The notes under the pieces are model-generated. The model was not told where the DNA came from and did not search any database. It saw only the letters and a list, made by a program, of their open reading frames with translations. The position numbers and the translations under genes were made by a program. Positions 1 to 8,186 of a stretch of DNA of 39,428 bases are shown piece by piece. Origin of the DNA: Pseudomonadota bacterium (GTDB lineage Bacteria; Pseudomonadota; Gammaproteobacteria; Enterobacterales; Enterobacteriaceae). The stretch lies in contig JAGTSE010000038.1 in assembly GCA_018261615.1 (NCBI GenBank), forward strand, positions 1 to 39,428, read 5' to 3'. The stretch's first letter is position 1. Each line of letters starts with the position of its first letter.

Positions 1-251
1 TGCCGGGACGACGACCACGGCACTACCCAGGAGCAGTAAAAAAGAAGCCGCAACGCTATGCGTTACGGCTACCTTCAAAAGCTTAACTGACAAGCATTAA
101 GCCAATGGCTCCCTTCTTTTTTCCGATAATTTATTAATGCTTCCTTGCTAATTCTGCTTGTCTGATGGCGCACGCCAGGTAACATAGAAAACCCCGTCTT
201 TTTGGGCGGACAAAGTGTTTATTTTTTCCGACTATTAATAGAGAGAATATT
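1..251. other. Left-edge region upstream of asnS
   Basis: No gene is confidently supported. On the plus strand an open frame runs from base 1 to a TAA at 37-39 and would end in a charged tail (DDDHGTTQEQ), possibly the last residues of a gene cut by the window. It does not match the end I remember for PncB, the K-12 neighbour upstream of asnS. On the minus strand an open frame from a TTG at 78 or 93 would give a hydrophobic signal-like start, but it runs through a terminator-like hairpin and is doubtful. The A-rich run at 38-47 is complementary to the T-rich run at 113-122, so larger alternative folds are possible. The asnS promoter must lie here, but no hexamer pair is clear. Confidence 0.4.
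36..70 (-). terminator. Terminator-like hairpin facing the minus strand
   Basis: Bases 46-56 and 60-70 form an 11-bp stem with one C-A mismatch around a 3-base loop. Read on the minus strand the stem is followed by TCTTTTTTA, the form of a Rho-independent terminator. On the plus strand the stem is followed by ACCTTCAAAA, so it would not work well for a gene entering from the left. No minus-strand gene is visible between here and asnS. Confidence 0.45.
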
Positions 252-1652
252 ATGAGCGTTGTGCCTGTAGCCGACGTATTCCATGGCCGCGTTGCCGTTG
301 ACAGTGAAGTCACCGTGCGCGGATGGGTACGCACCCGCCGAGATTCTAAAGCTGGTATCTCCTTCCTCGCCGTTTATGACGGCTCCTGCTTTAATCCTGT
401 ACAGGCCGTTATTAATAATTCTCTGCCCAATTACAATCAGGACGTTTTGCGCCTGACCACCGGTTGCTCAGTGATCGTCACGGGTAAAGTGGTTGCGTCT
501 CCGGGTGAAGGTCAGAGTCTGGAAATTCAGGCCACCTCCGTTGAAGTGACCGGCTGGGTTGAAGATCCGGATACCTATCCGATGGCGGCAAAACGTCATA
601 GCATTGAGTATCTGCGTGAAGTCGCGCACCTGCGTCCGCGCACTAACCTGATCGGCGCAGTGGCCCGCATTCGCCATACACTGGCGCAGGCGCTGCATCG
701 TTTCTTCGACGAGCAGGGCTTCTTCTGGGTCTCCTCACCGCTGATTACCGCATCGGATACCGAAGGCGCCGGCGAAATGTTCCGCGTCTCTACGCTGGAC
801 ATGGAAAACCTGCCGCGTACCGCAGAAGGCAAGGTCGATTATGATAAGGACTTTTTCGGCAAAGAAGCTTTCCTGACCGTTTCTGGCCAGTTGAACGCCG
901 AAACATATGCCTGTGCGCTGTCAAAAGTGTATACCTTCGGCCCAACCTTCCGCGCTGAAAACTCCAACACCAGCCGCCATCTGGCAGAGTTCTGGATGCT
1001 GGAACCGGAAATCGCTTTTGCCGATCTCGACGATAACGCCCGTCTGGCTGAAGCAATGCTGAAATATGCCTTCAAAGCAGTGCTGGAAGAGCGTCTCGAC
1101 GATCTGAAATTCTTCGAGGAGCGTGTCGATAAAGACGCAATCGGCCGTCTTGAGCGTTTCATTGCCGCGGATTTCGCACAGGTGGATTACACCGATGCCG
1201 TCGCTATTCTTGAAAAATGCGGCGAGAAATTCGAGAATCCGGTTTACTGGGGCGTTGACCTGGCCTCTGAACACGAACGCTATCTGGCAGAGAAGCACTT
1301 TAAAGCGCCTGTGGTGGTGAAAAACTACCCGAAAGATATCAAAGCATTCTATATGCGCCTGAACGATGACGGTAAAACCGTGGCCGCGATGGACGTGCTG
1401 GCGCCGGGCATTGGTGAAATCATCGGTGGTTCGCAGCGTGAGGAGCGTCTTGATGTGCTGGATGCACGTATGGCCGAAATGGGTCTGAATAAAGAAGACT
1501 ACTGGTGGTACCGCGATCTGCGCCGTTACGGCACGGTTCCTCACTCTGGCTTCGGTCTTGGCTTCGAGCGCCTGATCGCCTATGTCACTGGCGTACAGAA
1601 CGTTCGTGACGTGATTCCATTCCCACGCACGCCGCGCAGCGCGACATTCTAA
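252..1652 (+). CDS. asnS: Asparaginyl-tRNA synthetase
   Basis: Cytoplasmic class IIb aminoacyl-tRNA synthetase that charges tRNA-Asn with asparagine using ATP. At 466 residues it has the usual enterobacterial length. An N-terminal OB-fold anticodon-binding domain (about residues 15-100, with VRGWVRTRRDSK) is followed by the class II catalytic core. Motif 2 is FRAENSNTSRHLAEFWMLEPE-type, beginning at F233/R234. Motif 3 is GFGLGFERL, beginning at G433 with its arginine at R440. The C-terminus is VIPFPRTP followed by a short tail. The ATG at 252 is preceded by AGAGAG and matches the known family start. It is monocistronic here, with a strong terminator directly after the stop. Identification is by near-complete similarity to remembered E. 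coli AsnS. Confidence 0.98.
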   Translation: MSVVPVADVFHGRVAVDSEVTVRGWVRTRRDSKAGISFLAVYDGSCFNPVQAVINNSLPNYNQDVLRLTTGCSVIVTGKVVASPGEGQSLEIQATSVEVTGWVEDPDTYPMAAKRHSIEYLREVAHLRPRTNLIGAVARIRHTLAQALHRFFDEQGFFWVSSPLITASDTEGAGEMFRVSTLDMENLPRTAEGKVDYDKDFFGKEAFLTVSGQLNAETYACALSKVYTFGPTFRAENSNTSRHLAEFWMLEPEIAFADLDDNARLAEAMLKYAFKAVLEERLDDLKFFEERVDKDAIGRLERFIAADFAQVDYTDAVAILEKCGEKFENPVYWGVDLASEHERYLAEKHFKAPVVVKNYPKDIKAFYMRLNDDGKTVAAMDVLAPGIGEIIGGSQREERLDVLDARMAEMGLNKEDYWWYRDLRRYGTVPHSGFGLGFERLIAYVTGVQNVRDVIPFPRTPRSATF

Positions 1653-1660
1653 TAAACATA

Positions 1661-1689
1661 AAGGCCAGCTTCAGCGCTGGCCTTTTTCT
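1661..1689 (+). terminator. asnS Rho-independent terminator
   Basis: A 9-bp GC-rich stem (1661-1669 with 1676-1684) around a 6-base loop leads into a T-rich run. It starts 8 bases after the asnS stop codon. Confidence 0.9.
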
Positions 1690-2253
1690 TATTCTTTTCC
1701 TGTCAACTTTCGTTAACAATTTTTCGACATCATCGTCGACAATCCTGTCACCATTACCTTTCTTTGCACATTTTTACAGCTGAAATAACTCTGCACAAAA
1801 AACAACCACCGAGGTTATTGCGGTATATGTCTGACTGTTAACTAGCACTTTTGGCCAAAAAACGCACAGCAATCCGGATGGCTAAATCCTGTTATAAGAA
1901 AAAAGCAGATGAGAACGGTTCCTGAACAGGAAAAGCCATTATCTCAATTAAATATAAGTAATTCATATAAATAGTAATGAGGCCGCTGTTTTTATCAGCG
2001 GTTGATGCTGAACTTTGAGATGGTTCACAAAGTTCCCTTAAATTAATACTTTTTTACACAATATTTCTTTTTGTTACTTCTTTAAGACATTTGTAGCACT
2101 TTCAGAGTAGCGAAACGATTACATGTTTGGAAAGATGCCTCTCAGACACAGAAAGACACCAAACTCTCATCAATAGTTCCGTAAATTTTTTTTGACGGAA
2201 TTTATTGGCGGCAGTGGCAGGTGTTCAAAAAAAACCAATGAGGGTAATAAATA
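1690..2253 (+). promoter_or_regulatory. ompF upstream regulatory region and leader
   Basis: About 560 bases without a gene, AT-rich throughout. It holds the ompF promoter, the OmpR sites near it (listed separately) and a leader of about 110 bases. In E. coli this region also carries a distal OmpR site and IHF sites several hundred bases upstream; I cannot place these confidently here. Visible symmetric elements are a perfect 12-bp palindrome at 1849-1860 (TTTTGGCCAAAA) and a 6-bp hairpin at 1983-2001 (CCGCTG/CAGCGG). No small ORF with a convincing ribosome binding site was seen. Confidence 0.75.
2041..2145 (+). promoter_or_regulatory. ompF core promoter with OmpR boxes F1-F3
   Basis: Bases 2041-2106 contain three consecutive AT-rich elements with TTAC/TTTGTAGCAC cores that correspond in order and spacing to OmpR sites F1, F2 and F3 of E. 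coli ompF. The segment TTTGTAGCACTTTCA is nearly identical to the E. coli one. The -10 hexamer is AAAGAT at 2131-2136, with transcription expected near 2143-2145. The matching -35 position (about 2108-2113) is poor, as expected for a promoter that depends on phospho-OmpR. Site assignment is by resemblance to the known promoter. Confidence 0.75.
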
Positions 2254-2260
2254 ATGATGA
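2243..2260 (+). promoter_or_regulatory. ompF translation start, MicF sRNA pairing site
   Basis: The bases around the start codon read GGTAATAAATAATGATGA. This is the segment of E. coli ompF mRNA to which the antisense sRNA MicF pairs to block ribosome entry. The ribosome binding site is the GAGGG just upstream (2240-2244). Conservation of the whole stretch suggests that MicF control operates here; micF itself is elsewhere on the chromosome and is not in this window. Confidence 0.6.
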
Positions 2261-3363
2261 AGCGCAATATCCTGGCAGTGGTTATCCCTGCCCTGCTGGT
2301 AGCGGGTGCAGCTAACGCTGCAGAAGTCTACAACAAAGACGGCAACAAAGTTGATATCTACGGTAAAGCTGTAGGTCTGCACTACTTCACCAAAGATAAC
2401 GGTGATCATGGTTACAGTTCTAATGGTGACCAGACATACGCTCGTCTGGGCTTCAAAGGCGAAACCAAAATCAACGACCAGCTGACCGGTTACGGCCAGT
2501 GGGAATACAACTTCGCGGGCAACAACTCCGAAGGTGGTAGTGACGCGCAGACTAACAACAAAACCCGTCTGGCGTTTGCTGGTCTGAAAGCTGGCGACGC
2601 AGGTTCCTTCGACTACGGTCGTAACTACGGTCTGGTTTACGATGCAATCGGTGTAACCGATATGCTGCCAGAGTTCGGTGGTGATACCAGCAACAGCGAC
2701 AACTTCTTCTCTGGCCGTAACGGTGGTCTGGCTACTTACCGTAACAGCAACTTCTTCGGTCTGGTTGATGGTCTGAACTTCGGCGTCCAGTACCTGGGCA
2801 AAAACGAACGTTCCAATGACGTAACCCGTTCCAACGGCGACGGCTGGGCTTCTTCTTTAAGCTATACCATCGATGGCTTCAGCGTTGTTGGTGCTTACGG
2901 CGCGGCTAACCGTACTAACGCTCAGCGCGCTCTGACCGACTACGGTACAGAAGGCAGCAAAGCTGAACAATGGGCCACCGGCTTGAAATATGATGCTAAC
3001 AACATCTACCTGGCCGCGTTGTACGGTGAAAGCCGCAATGCAACTCGCCTGAAAACCACGCTGCCAAGTGGTGTTGCACAGAATGGCTTCCTGAACAAAA
3101 CTCAGGACTTCTCTGTTGTTGCACAGTACCAGTTCGATTTTGGTCTGCGTCCGTCCATCGCTTACTACAAATCTAAAGCGAAAGATGTTGCAGGTGTTGG
3201 CAGCGAAGACTTCATCAACTACGTCGAAGTGGGCGCAACCTACTACTTCAACAAAAACATGTCCACCTATGTTGACTACATCATCAACCAGATTGATAAA
3301 GACAACAAACTGGGCGTAGGTTACGACGACACCGTTGCAGTAGGTATCGTTTACCAGTTCTAA
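2254..3363 (+). CDS. ompF: Outer membrane porin OmpF
   Basis: Trimeric 16-strand beta-barrel porin giving passive diffusion of small hydrophilic solutes across the outer membrane. The first 22 residues are a Sec signal peptide ending in a typical Ala-x-Ala site (ANA), with the mature protein starting AEVYNKDGNK. The constriction-loop motif PEFGGD is present, and the protein ends in the aromatic Phe that outer-membrane insertion requires (GIVYQF). Length is 369 residues against 362 for E. coli OmpF. Membrane strands and the C-terminal 60 residues are nearly identical to E. coli, while the exposed loops (about residues 190-200, 220-240 and 265-285) differ strongly in sequence and length. There are tandem ATGs at 2254 and 2257; the first is the conventional start. 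The upstream promoter and MicF site fit OmpF rather than OmpC or PhoE. Confidence 0.95.
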   Translation: MMKRNILAVVIPALLVAGAANAAEVYNKDGNKVDIYGKAVGLHYFTKDNGDHGYSSNGDQTYARLGFKGETKINDQLTGYGQWEYNFAGNNSEGGSDAQTNNKTRLAFAGLKAGDAGSFDYGRNYGLVYDAIGVTDMLPEFGGDTSNSDNFFSGRNGGLATYRNSNFFGLVDGLNFGVQYLGKNERSNDVTRSNGDGWASSLSYTIDGFSVVGAYGAANRTNAQRALTDYGTEGSKAEQWATGLKYDANNIYLAALYGESRNATRLKTTLPSGVAQNGFLNKTQDFSVVAQYQFDFGLRPSIAYYKSKAKDVAGVGSEDFINYVEVGATYYFNKNMSTYVDYIINQIDKDNKLGVGYDDTVAVGIVYQF

Positions 3364-3395
3364 TCAGTCACCCCTCGACTGTTATATGCATATCA

Positions 3396-3421
3396 AACAG
3401 GGCCCCTGGCCCTGTTTTTTT
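3396..3421 (+). terminator. ompF Rho-independent terminator
   Basis: A 9-bp stem (3396-3404 with 3408-3416) around a 3-base loop is followed by seven T residues. It lies 33 bases after the ompF stop. Confidence 0.92.
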
Positions 3422-3551
3422 ACGCCTGAAACCAAAATACCGACGACTTTTGAAAAGCCTCGCGCTTTTTATCGCAAACGGTTGGCAATTCGTGCGTCAG
3501 CCGTTACCCTGATAGCGGACTTCCCTTCTGTCATCAAAATGGAACCTCGTC

Positions 3552-4742
3552 ATGTTTGAGAATATAACCGCTGCCCCTGCCGACCCCATTCTGGGTCTGG
3601 CCGATCTGTTTCGCGCCGATGAACGCCCCAATAAAATCAACTTAGGGATCGGTGTTTATAAAGATGAAACCGGCAAGACCCCGGTATTAACCAGCGTGAA
3701 GAAAGCAGAACAGTACCTGCTGGAAAATGAAGCCACCAAGAACTACCTCAGTATTGATGGTATTCCTGAGTTTGGCCGTTGCACCCAGGAACTGCTGTTC
3801 GGCAAAGGCAGCGCGATTATCAACGACAAACGTGCACGTACGGCACAGACACCGGGTGGTACCGGCGCTCTGCGTGTCGCAGCGGATTTCCTTGCCAAAA
3901 ACACCGCCGTTAAGCGCGTCTGGGTAAGCAATCCAAGCTGGCCGAACCATAAAGGCGTCTTTAACTCCGCAGGCCTCGAAGTCTGCGAATATAACTATTA
4001 CGATGCGCAGAACCACGCACTGGACTTCGACGGCATGCTGGCAAGCCTTAACAGCGCGCAGGCGGGTGATGTGGTGCTGTTCCATGGCTGCTGCCATAAT
4101 CCAACCGGTATCGATCCGACGCTGGAACAGTGGGAAGCACTGGCGAAACTCTCCGTAGAGAAAGGCTGGCTGCCGTTGTTCGATTTTGCCTATCAAGGGT
4201 TTGCCCGTGGCCTGGAAGAAGATGCTGAAGGCCTGCGTGCCTTTGCGGCGCTGCATAAAGAATTGCTGGTCGCCAGCTCGTTCTCGAAAAACTTCGGTCT
4301 GTACAACGAACGCGTTGGCGCCTGTACGCTGGTGACGGCGGACGCAGAAAGCGCCGATCGCGCCTTCAGCCAGATGAAATCCGTGATCCGCGCCAACTAC
4401 TCTAACCCACCGGCGCACGGCGCCTCTGTGGTGGCCACCATTCTCAGCAATGAGGCACTGCGTGCTATTTGGGAGCAAGAGCTGACGGATATGCGCCAGC
4501 GCATTCAGCGTATGCGCCTGCTGTTCGTGAATACGCTGCAGGAGAAAGGTGCTAATCGCGACTTCAGCTTTATCACCCGTCAGAACGGTATGTTTTCGTT
4601 CAGCGGCCTGACCAAAGAGCAGGTGCTGCGTCTGCGCGAAGAGTTTGGAATTTATGCTGTCGCTTCCGGGCGTATTAACGTCGCAGGTATGACGCCGGAT
4701 AATATGTCGCCGCTGTGCGAAGCGATTGTCGCCGTACTGTAA
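3552..4742 (+). CDS. aspC: Aspartate aminotransferase
   Basis: Cytoplasmic PLP enzyme interconverting aspartate plus 2-oxoglutarate and oxaloacetate plus glutamate; it also acts on aromatic amino acids. It is a class I aminotransferase of 396 residues, the exact family length in E. coli. The PLP lysine is K246 in SSFSKNFGLYNERVG. The asparagine of the HNPTG motif and the aspartate of LFDFAYQGF are in place, and the carboxylate-binding arginine is R374 in ASGRINVAG. It starts with ATG at 3552 after a modest Shine-Dalgarno (GGAAC). A promoter is likely just upstream, with TTGGCA at 3482 as a possible -35, but the -10 is weak. It is a single-gene unit with a terminator on each side. Confidence 0.97.
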   Translation: MFENITAAPADPILGLADLFRADERPNKINLGIGVYKDETGKTPVLTSVKKAEQYLLENEATKNYLSIDGIPEFGRCTQELLFGKGSAIINDKRARTAQTPGGTGALRVAADFLAKNTAVKRVWVSNPSWPNHKGVFNSAGLEVCEYNYYDAQNHALDFDGMLASLNSAQAGDVVLFHGCCHNPTGIDPTLEQWEALAKLSVEKGWLPLFDFAYQGFARGLEEDAEGLRAFAALHKELLVASSFSKNFGLYNERVGACTLVTADAESADRAFSQMKSVIRANYSNPPAHGASVVATILSNEALRAIWEQELTDMRQRIQRMRLLFVNTLQEKGANRDFSFITRQNGMFSFSGLTKEQVLRLREEFGIYAVASGRINVAGMTPDNMSPLCEAIVAVL

Positions 4743-4758
4743 AATGTAACGCATACAG

Positions 4759-4786
4759 AAAGGGTCGCCGAAGCGACCCTTTTTTA
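4759..4786 (+). terminator. aspC terminator between convergent aspC and gloC
   Basis: A 10-bp stem (4759-4768 with 4773-4782) with a CGAA loop and a T run on the plus strand. On the minus strand it is followed by only a short mixed pyrimidine stretch, so it is mainly the aspC terminator but may also slow readthrough from gloC. Confidence 0.9.
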
Positions 4787-4787
4787 T

Positions 4788-5435
4788 TCACCACACCGGT
4801 AATTCATCCTGCAGGAACGGGTTGTGCAGCCGTTCATTGCCCAGCGTCGACATTGGCCCATGGCCAGGAATAAAGGTGATGTCATCACCGAGAGGCAGCA
4901 ATTTACGTTTGATTGAATCAATCAACTGCGCATGATTCCCCTGCGGGAAATCACTGCGCCCAACGCCGCCTTTAAAAATCACGTCACCGGAAACCAGTAA
5001 ACGCGACTGAGCATCAAAAAACACCACATGTCCCGGCGTATGACCCGGACAATGCAACACCTGCAATGTCACCTTACCGACGGTAACCGTATCACCTTCA
5101 TTTAACCAGCGGTCGGGCGTCAGAGGTGAGCAATCATCCAGACCAAACATCCGGCTTTGGGCAGGCAGTCCCTGCAACCAGAACTCATCATTTTTTTCCG
5201 GGCCAATAATCGGCACACCGTAATGCTGCGCCACTTCGGCTGCCGCTCCCACATGATCAAGATGACCATGCGTGAGCAGAACTTGCGTCAGCGTCACGCC
5301 GGAAGCATCTACCTCGGCGATAATACGCTGTGCATCACCGCCAGGATCGACCACGGCGGCAAGTTGGGTCTGTTCACACCAGACAAGCGAACAATTCTGG
5401 GAGAACGCGGTAACCGGAATAATACGATAGTTCAT
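4788..5435 (-). CDS. gloC: Type II hydroxyacylglutathione hydrolase (YcbL/GloC)
   Basis: Metallo-beta-lactamase-fold hydrolase of the glyoxalase II family. In E. coli and Salmonella YcbL splits S-lactoylglutathione to lactate and glutathione in methylglyoxal detoxification. The binuclear metal site is complete: H56, H58, D60 and H61 in THGHLDH, H132 in PGHTPGH, D151 in SGDVIF and H192 in PGHGP. At 215 residues it lacks the long C-terminal substrate domain of classical GloB, as usual for the YcbL type. The ATG has a good Shine-Dalgarno (AGGAG). It lies 27 bases downstream of mepK and is probably co-transcribed with it. The spacer holds a 12-bp palindrome at 5449-5460. Confidence 0.93.
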   Translation of the reverse strand: MNYRIIPVTAFSQNCSLVWCEQTQLAAVVDPGGDAQRIIAEVDASGVTLTQVLLTHGHLDHVGAAAEVAQHYGVPIIGPEKNDEFWLQGLPAQSRMFGLDDCSPLTPDRWLNEGDTVTVGKVTLQVLHCPGHTPGHVVFFDAQSRLLVSGDVIFKGGVGRSDFPQGNHAQLIDSIKRKLLPLGDDITFIPGHGPMSTLGNERLHNPFLQDELPVW

Positions 5436-5462
5436 ACTGCTCCTGTAGCTCAGGCCTGAGGT

Positions 5463-6011
5463 TTACCAGTGCCGTACTGGCCCGGTATCAATATGCACAA
5501 AGTTGCTGCTGGGGTAGTATCCTACACCACCCGCGCGCAGAGATAACGCTGCTTTGCGAATATTACTCAGGGAAATCCCTTCTATATGGAAATCCATGGC
5601 CTGACCTTTGGTGTGATAACTCTGTTTCGCCACGCCGCGGCTATGTGCGCGGAGTTCATTGTTCGTATCGACTGAACGATACCCCGAAATCAGTTGTACA
5701 GGCTTGCGTGTTCCCAGCAGCACCTGCAGGCGAAAGATATGATCGAACAGCTGAGGATCGATGGTTTTAATTTTATTCGCGCGGTAATCACGGAAAAAAT
5801 GATTCAGTTTTGCTAATTCATCCTGAATATAGCCTCTGCCATCAAAGAACTCAGCTTTAATAGACTCTCCGGTATTCAAATTATTCAGCGTCAGAATACG
5901 CGGTCGTGGCGTGGAAAGGGTAGCAAACGCCCGTGTTGGTAACATGGCGGCGCCAAGAGCAACCCCACCCAACGCCAGCAGTTTGCGGCGATTAGCGTCA
6001 AATTTATCCAT
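5463..6011 (-). CDS. mepK: Murein DD-endopeptidase MepK (YcbK)
   Basis: Periplasmic M15-family (DUF882) peptidoglycan hydrolase. In E. coli MepK cleaves crosslinks, with a preference for 3-3 mDAP-mDAP bonds, making room for wall growth. The N-terminus carries a twin-arginine signal (NRRKLLALGG, with hydrophobic residues 11-25), which predicts Tat export. Zinc ligands are H133 and D140 in SYHTKGQAMDFH and H173 in FVHID. Length is 182 residues, normal for the family. The neighbour ldtD makes the 3-3 crosslinks this enzyme opens, so the gene pair links synthesis and cleavage of one bond type; the co-location is conserved in E. coli. The 188-base gap to ldtD holds a strong palindrome. Confidence 0.94.
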   Translation of the reverse strand: MDKFDANRRKLLALGGVALGAAMLPTRAFATLSTPRPRILTLNNLNTGESIKAEFFDGRGYIQDELAKLNHFFRDYRANKIKTIDPQLFDHIFRLQVLLGTRKPVQLISGYRSVDTNNELRAHSRGVAKQSYHTKGQAMDFHIEGISLSNIRKAALSLRAGGVGYYPSSNFVHIDTGPVRHW

Positions 6012-6069
6012 GATAATAAATTCTATAGATAAGCAAAGTTAAACGTAATTTATGCACTTCTTTAGCGCA

Positions 6070-6160
6070 CGAAAGGCACCTTACCGGGCTACAAACGCCG
6101 CGTCAAGGTAGCCTCCTCCCAGCAACGACGGGCTTTGTAGCCTACAAAGCCCATTTATTG
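6070..6160. repeat. Palindromic spacer, possibly a degenerate REP-like element
   Basis: Bases 6130-6140 and 6142-6152 form a perfect 11-bp inverted repeat around one base (GGGCTTTGTAG/CTACAAAGCCC). The preceding segment, 6079-6110, contains CTTACCGGGCTACAAACG, which resembles the CTTATCCGGCCTACAAA half of enterobacterial REP sequences. No T run follows on either strand, so it is not a classical terminator. It lies between ldtD and mepK on the transcribed strand and may stabilise or process the mRNA. The REP assignment is tentative. Confidence 0.4.
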
Positions 6161-6199
6161 CCAGTTATTACGACAATGCTATTTGCCAAACTGCTTCAT

Positions 6200-8002
6200 T
6201 TATCTGATTAATTGTTCAGCTTTTGGCAAGATTTGTGCGCCCGATCGTGCAGTAAGATCGTAATTGTAAATATCTGTACGATACTGCGTGCGACCATCGG
6301 CCCCTACAAACGCGGTCAGATAGTAGAGATTGACGGGGATATTGTGACGAATATTCACGTAGCGGGTATCTCCCTGCTTTAACGCATCGGAGATACGCGT
6401 ATCGTTCCATCCGGCATCCTGCAACAGCATATTTGCCAGTTCAGACGCCTTATTCACTCGCACACAGCCAGAACTCAGCGCCCGTGTCTCTTTCTGAAAC
6501 AGGTTATGGTTCGGCGTGTCATGCAAATAGATGGCCTCAGAGCTCGGCATATTGAATTTGTAACGCCCAAGGGAGTTCTGTACGCCCGGCGCTTGCTGGA
6601 AACGGAACGGTAAATTCGATGGCGTAATTGTCGCCCAATCAACCATTGACGGATCGATCGCCTCTTTGCTATTCCAGCCGCGCAGTACGGTATAACCGTG
6701 GCGTTCAAGGTACGTCGGATCGTTCAGTACCTTCGGAAGAATATCCTTGCGCGCCAGCGTTGGCGGCACATTCCACGGCGGATTGACCACCACATTGTTC
6801 AGCGCACTGCTCATCATCGGCGTTTTGCGATCGGGGCGTCCAACAATCACCCTTGATGCCAGCACCTGGTTACCGTTGAGATAATAAACCAGCGAGTACT
6901 CCGGAATATTCACCATAATGCCGGTGGAAAGCGTCGCTGGCAGCAGGCGCAACCGTTGAATATTAAGCGCCAGCAAGGCAGCGCGCTGCAACGGGCTGAC
7001 ATTCAGCCAGTCACGCGTGCCCTGGCCAATCACGCCATCGGCATGCAGCCCCTGCCAGACCTGAAAGCGTTTTACTGCCTCAACCAGTTGCCGATCGTAG
7101 GCCGCACGCTCTGGTACTTTTTTCCTGGTCGACGCCGCAGAGGTACTGACTGCGACCCGATCGCCAGGCAGCACGATGTTCGGCCCGCCCTCCAGCATGC
7201 CGGTACGTTGCAGGATCTCGCGCAACGCCGGAACATCGTTGCTCCACTGCCCTGGCCGCAGCGCAACGTTACTGACGATTTGCGGCCACGGGCGAGAATC
7301 ACTCACCAGCGTCAGCAATGACTGATGCATAGCGGCATATTGCGGATGGTGTGGTGCAAGGCTCTGAATAAATGACAGCAGCGAACCGTTATCCAACGCC
7401 AGTTGCCACTGATTGATCACTGAAACCGCTGGTGTTGCCAGCACATAGGGTTTGTCGCTATAAAGCCAGCGCTGGCCTTTCGTCTGAATGTCTGCAACAA
7501 AATGCAGATAGCCCAACATGGCGTCAGAAAGCACCACATCACGCGCCATACCGGAAACACCCGGGTCGGTTAACAACTCAACCCAGGTGGTGAATTGCGG
7601 CTGGAAACCGGAAATCGCCACTTCAGCCAGTTGCTGTTGAAACGCCTGCACCGCATCGCGGTTATCCCACATGGGTTTCTGGCCGCGCGCCGCATACAGG
7701 GCCGCCAGTTGATTCATATAGACGGGCGTCCAGTTGGCAGGCAATTGCGACTGCAACTGTGCGCGAACATCTGCCACAGAAACACCGGCAGGATAAGGCT
7801 TCACGCCGATTAACATGGCGGTCGCAGGCGATTGCGCCTGCGGCTCTTGTAACACGGTCGGCTGATCGCCCGGCGTGGCGGAACTATCAATCGGCACGAT
7901 TTCAGGCTCATCGGCCTGTACGCTGAACAGTGGAGCAAATGCCAACGCCAGACACAAACTCAGCGCTGACATCCGACGACCATTTAACTTCTTAAGCAAC
8001 AT
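6200..8002 (-). CDS. ldtD: L,D-transpeptidase LdtD (YcbB)
   Basis: Periplasmic enzyme that forms 3-3 (mDAP-mDAP) crosslinks in peptidoglycan and, in E. coli, allows beta-lactam-tolerant wall synthesis under envelope stress. It is 600 residues, against about 615 in E. coli. It has an N-terminal signal/anchor (about residues 12-30, cleavage likely near VQA-DE), a low-complexity Pro/Gln linker, a scaffold region, a peptidoglycan-binding domain around GVIGQGTRDWLNV, and a C-terminal YkuD domain. The catalytic motif is HDTPN followed by SSGCVRV with the nucleophile Cys513. It is transcribed from the 184-base gap after the mukB terminator, with mepK and gloC downstream on the same strand. Confidence 0.95.
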   Translation of the reverse strand: MLLKKLNGRRMSALSLCLALAFAPLFSVQADEPEIVPIDSSATPGDQPTVLQEPQAQSPATAMLIGVKPYPAGVSVADVRAQLQSQLPANWTPVYMNQLAALYAARGQKPMWDNRDAVQAFQQQLAEVAISGFQPQFTTWVELLTDPGVSGMARDVVLSDAMLGYLHFVADIQTKGQRWLYSDKPYVLATPAVSVINQWQLALDNGSLLSFIQSLAPHHPQYAAMHQSLLTLVSDSRPWPQIVSNVALRPGQWSNDVPALREILQRTGMLEGGPNIVLPGDRVAVSTSAASTRKKVPERAAYDRQLVEAVKRFQVWQGLHADGVIGQGTRDWLNVSPLQRAALLALNIQRLRLLPATLSTGIMVNIPEYSLVYYLNGNQVLASRVIVGRPDRKTPMMSSALNNVVVNPPWNVPPTLARKDILPKVLNDPTYLERHGYTVLRGWNSKEAIDPSMVDWATITPSNLPFRFQQAPGVQNSLGRYKFNMPSSEAIYLHDTPNHNLFQKETRALSSGCVRVNKASELANMLLQDAGWNDTRISDALKQGDTRYVNIRHNIPVNLYYLTAFVGADGRTQYRTDIYNYDLTARSGAQILPKAEQLIR

Positions 8003-8140
8003 CCCTTGCCCCCTGTTTCTCTCACATTGCTGGTGACGTGTGCGTCACCTTTTCTCAGTATATAAAGACAAAAAAGCATTTGCCTGACCTAATGTAAAGA
8101 AATTTAAAGATGAAGCACAGGCCACAGCGGTACTTTCTGT

Positions 8141-8170
8141 AATAAAAAAGGCGACACCTCTGTCGCCTTT
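8141..8170 (-). terminator. mukB operon terminator
   Basis: A 10-bp stem (8147-8156 with 8161-8170) around a 4-base loop, followed on the minus strand by a T-rich run (complement of 8141-8149). It starts 16 bases after the mukB stop and closes the cmoM-mukFEB transcript. Confidence 0.92.
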
Positions 8171-8186
8171 ATAATCAGCCCTACCG

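Noticed and set aside
1..93. Minus-strand frame with a signal-peptide-like start (TTG at 78 or 93)
   Set aside because: It needs a TTG start without a clear ribosome site and runs through the 46-70 terminator-like hairpin. The hydrophobic run partly reflects the T-rich tract of that hairpin.
3687..4754. 355-codon open frame antisense to aspC
   Set aside because: Shadow of aspC. No domain, and it would start inside the aspC terminator region.
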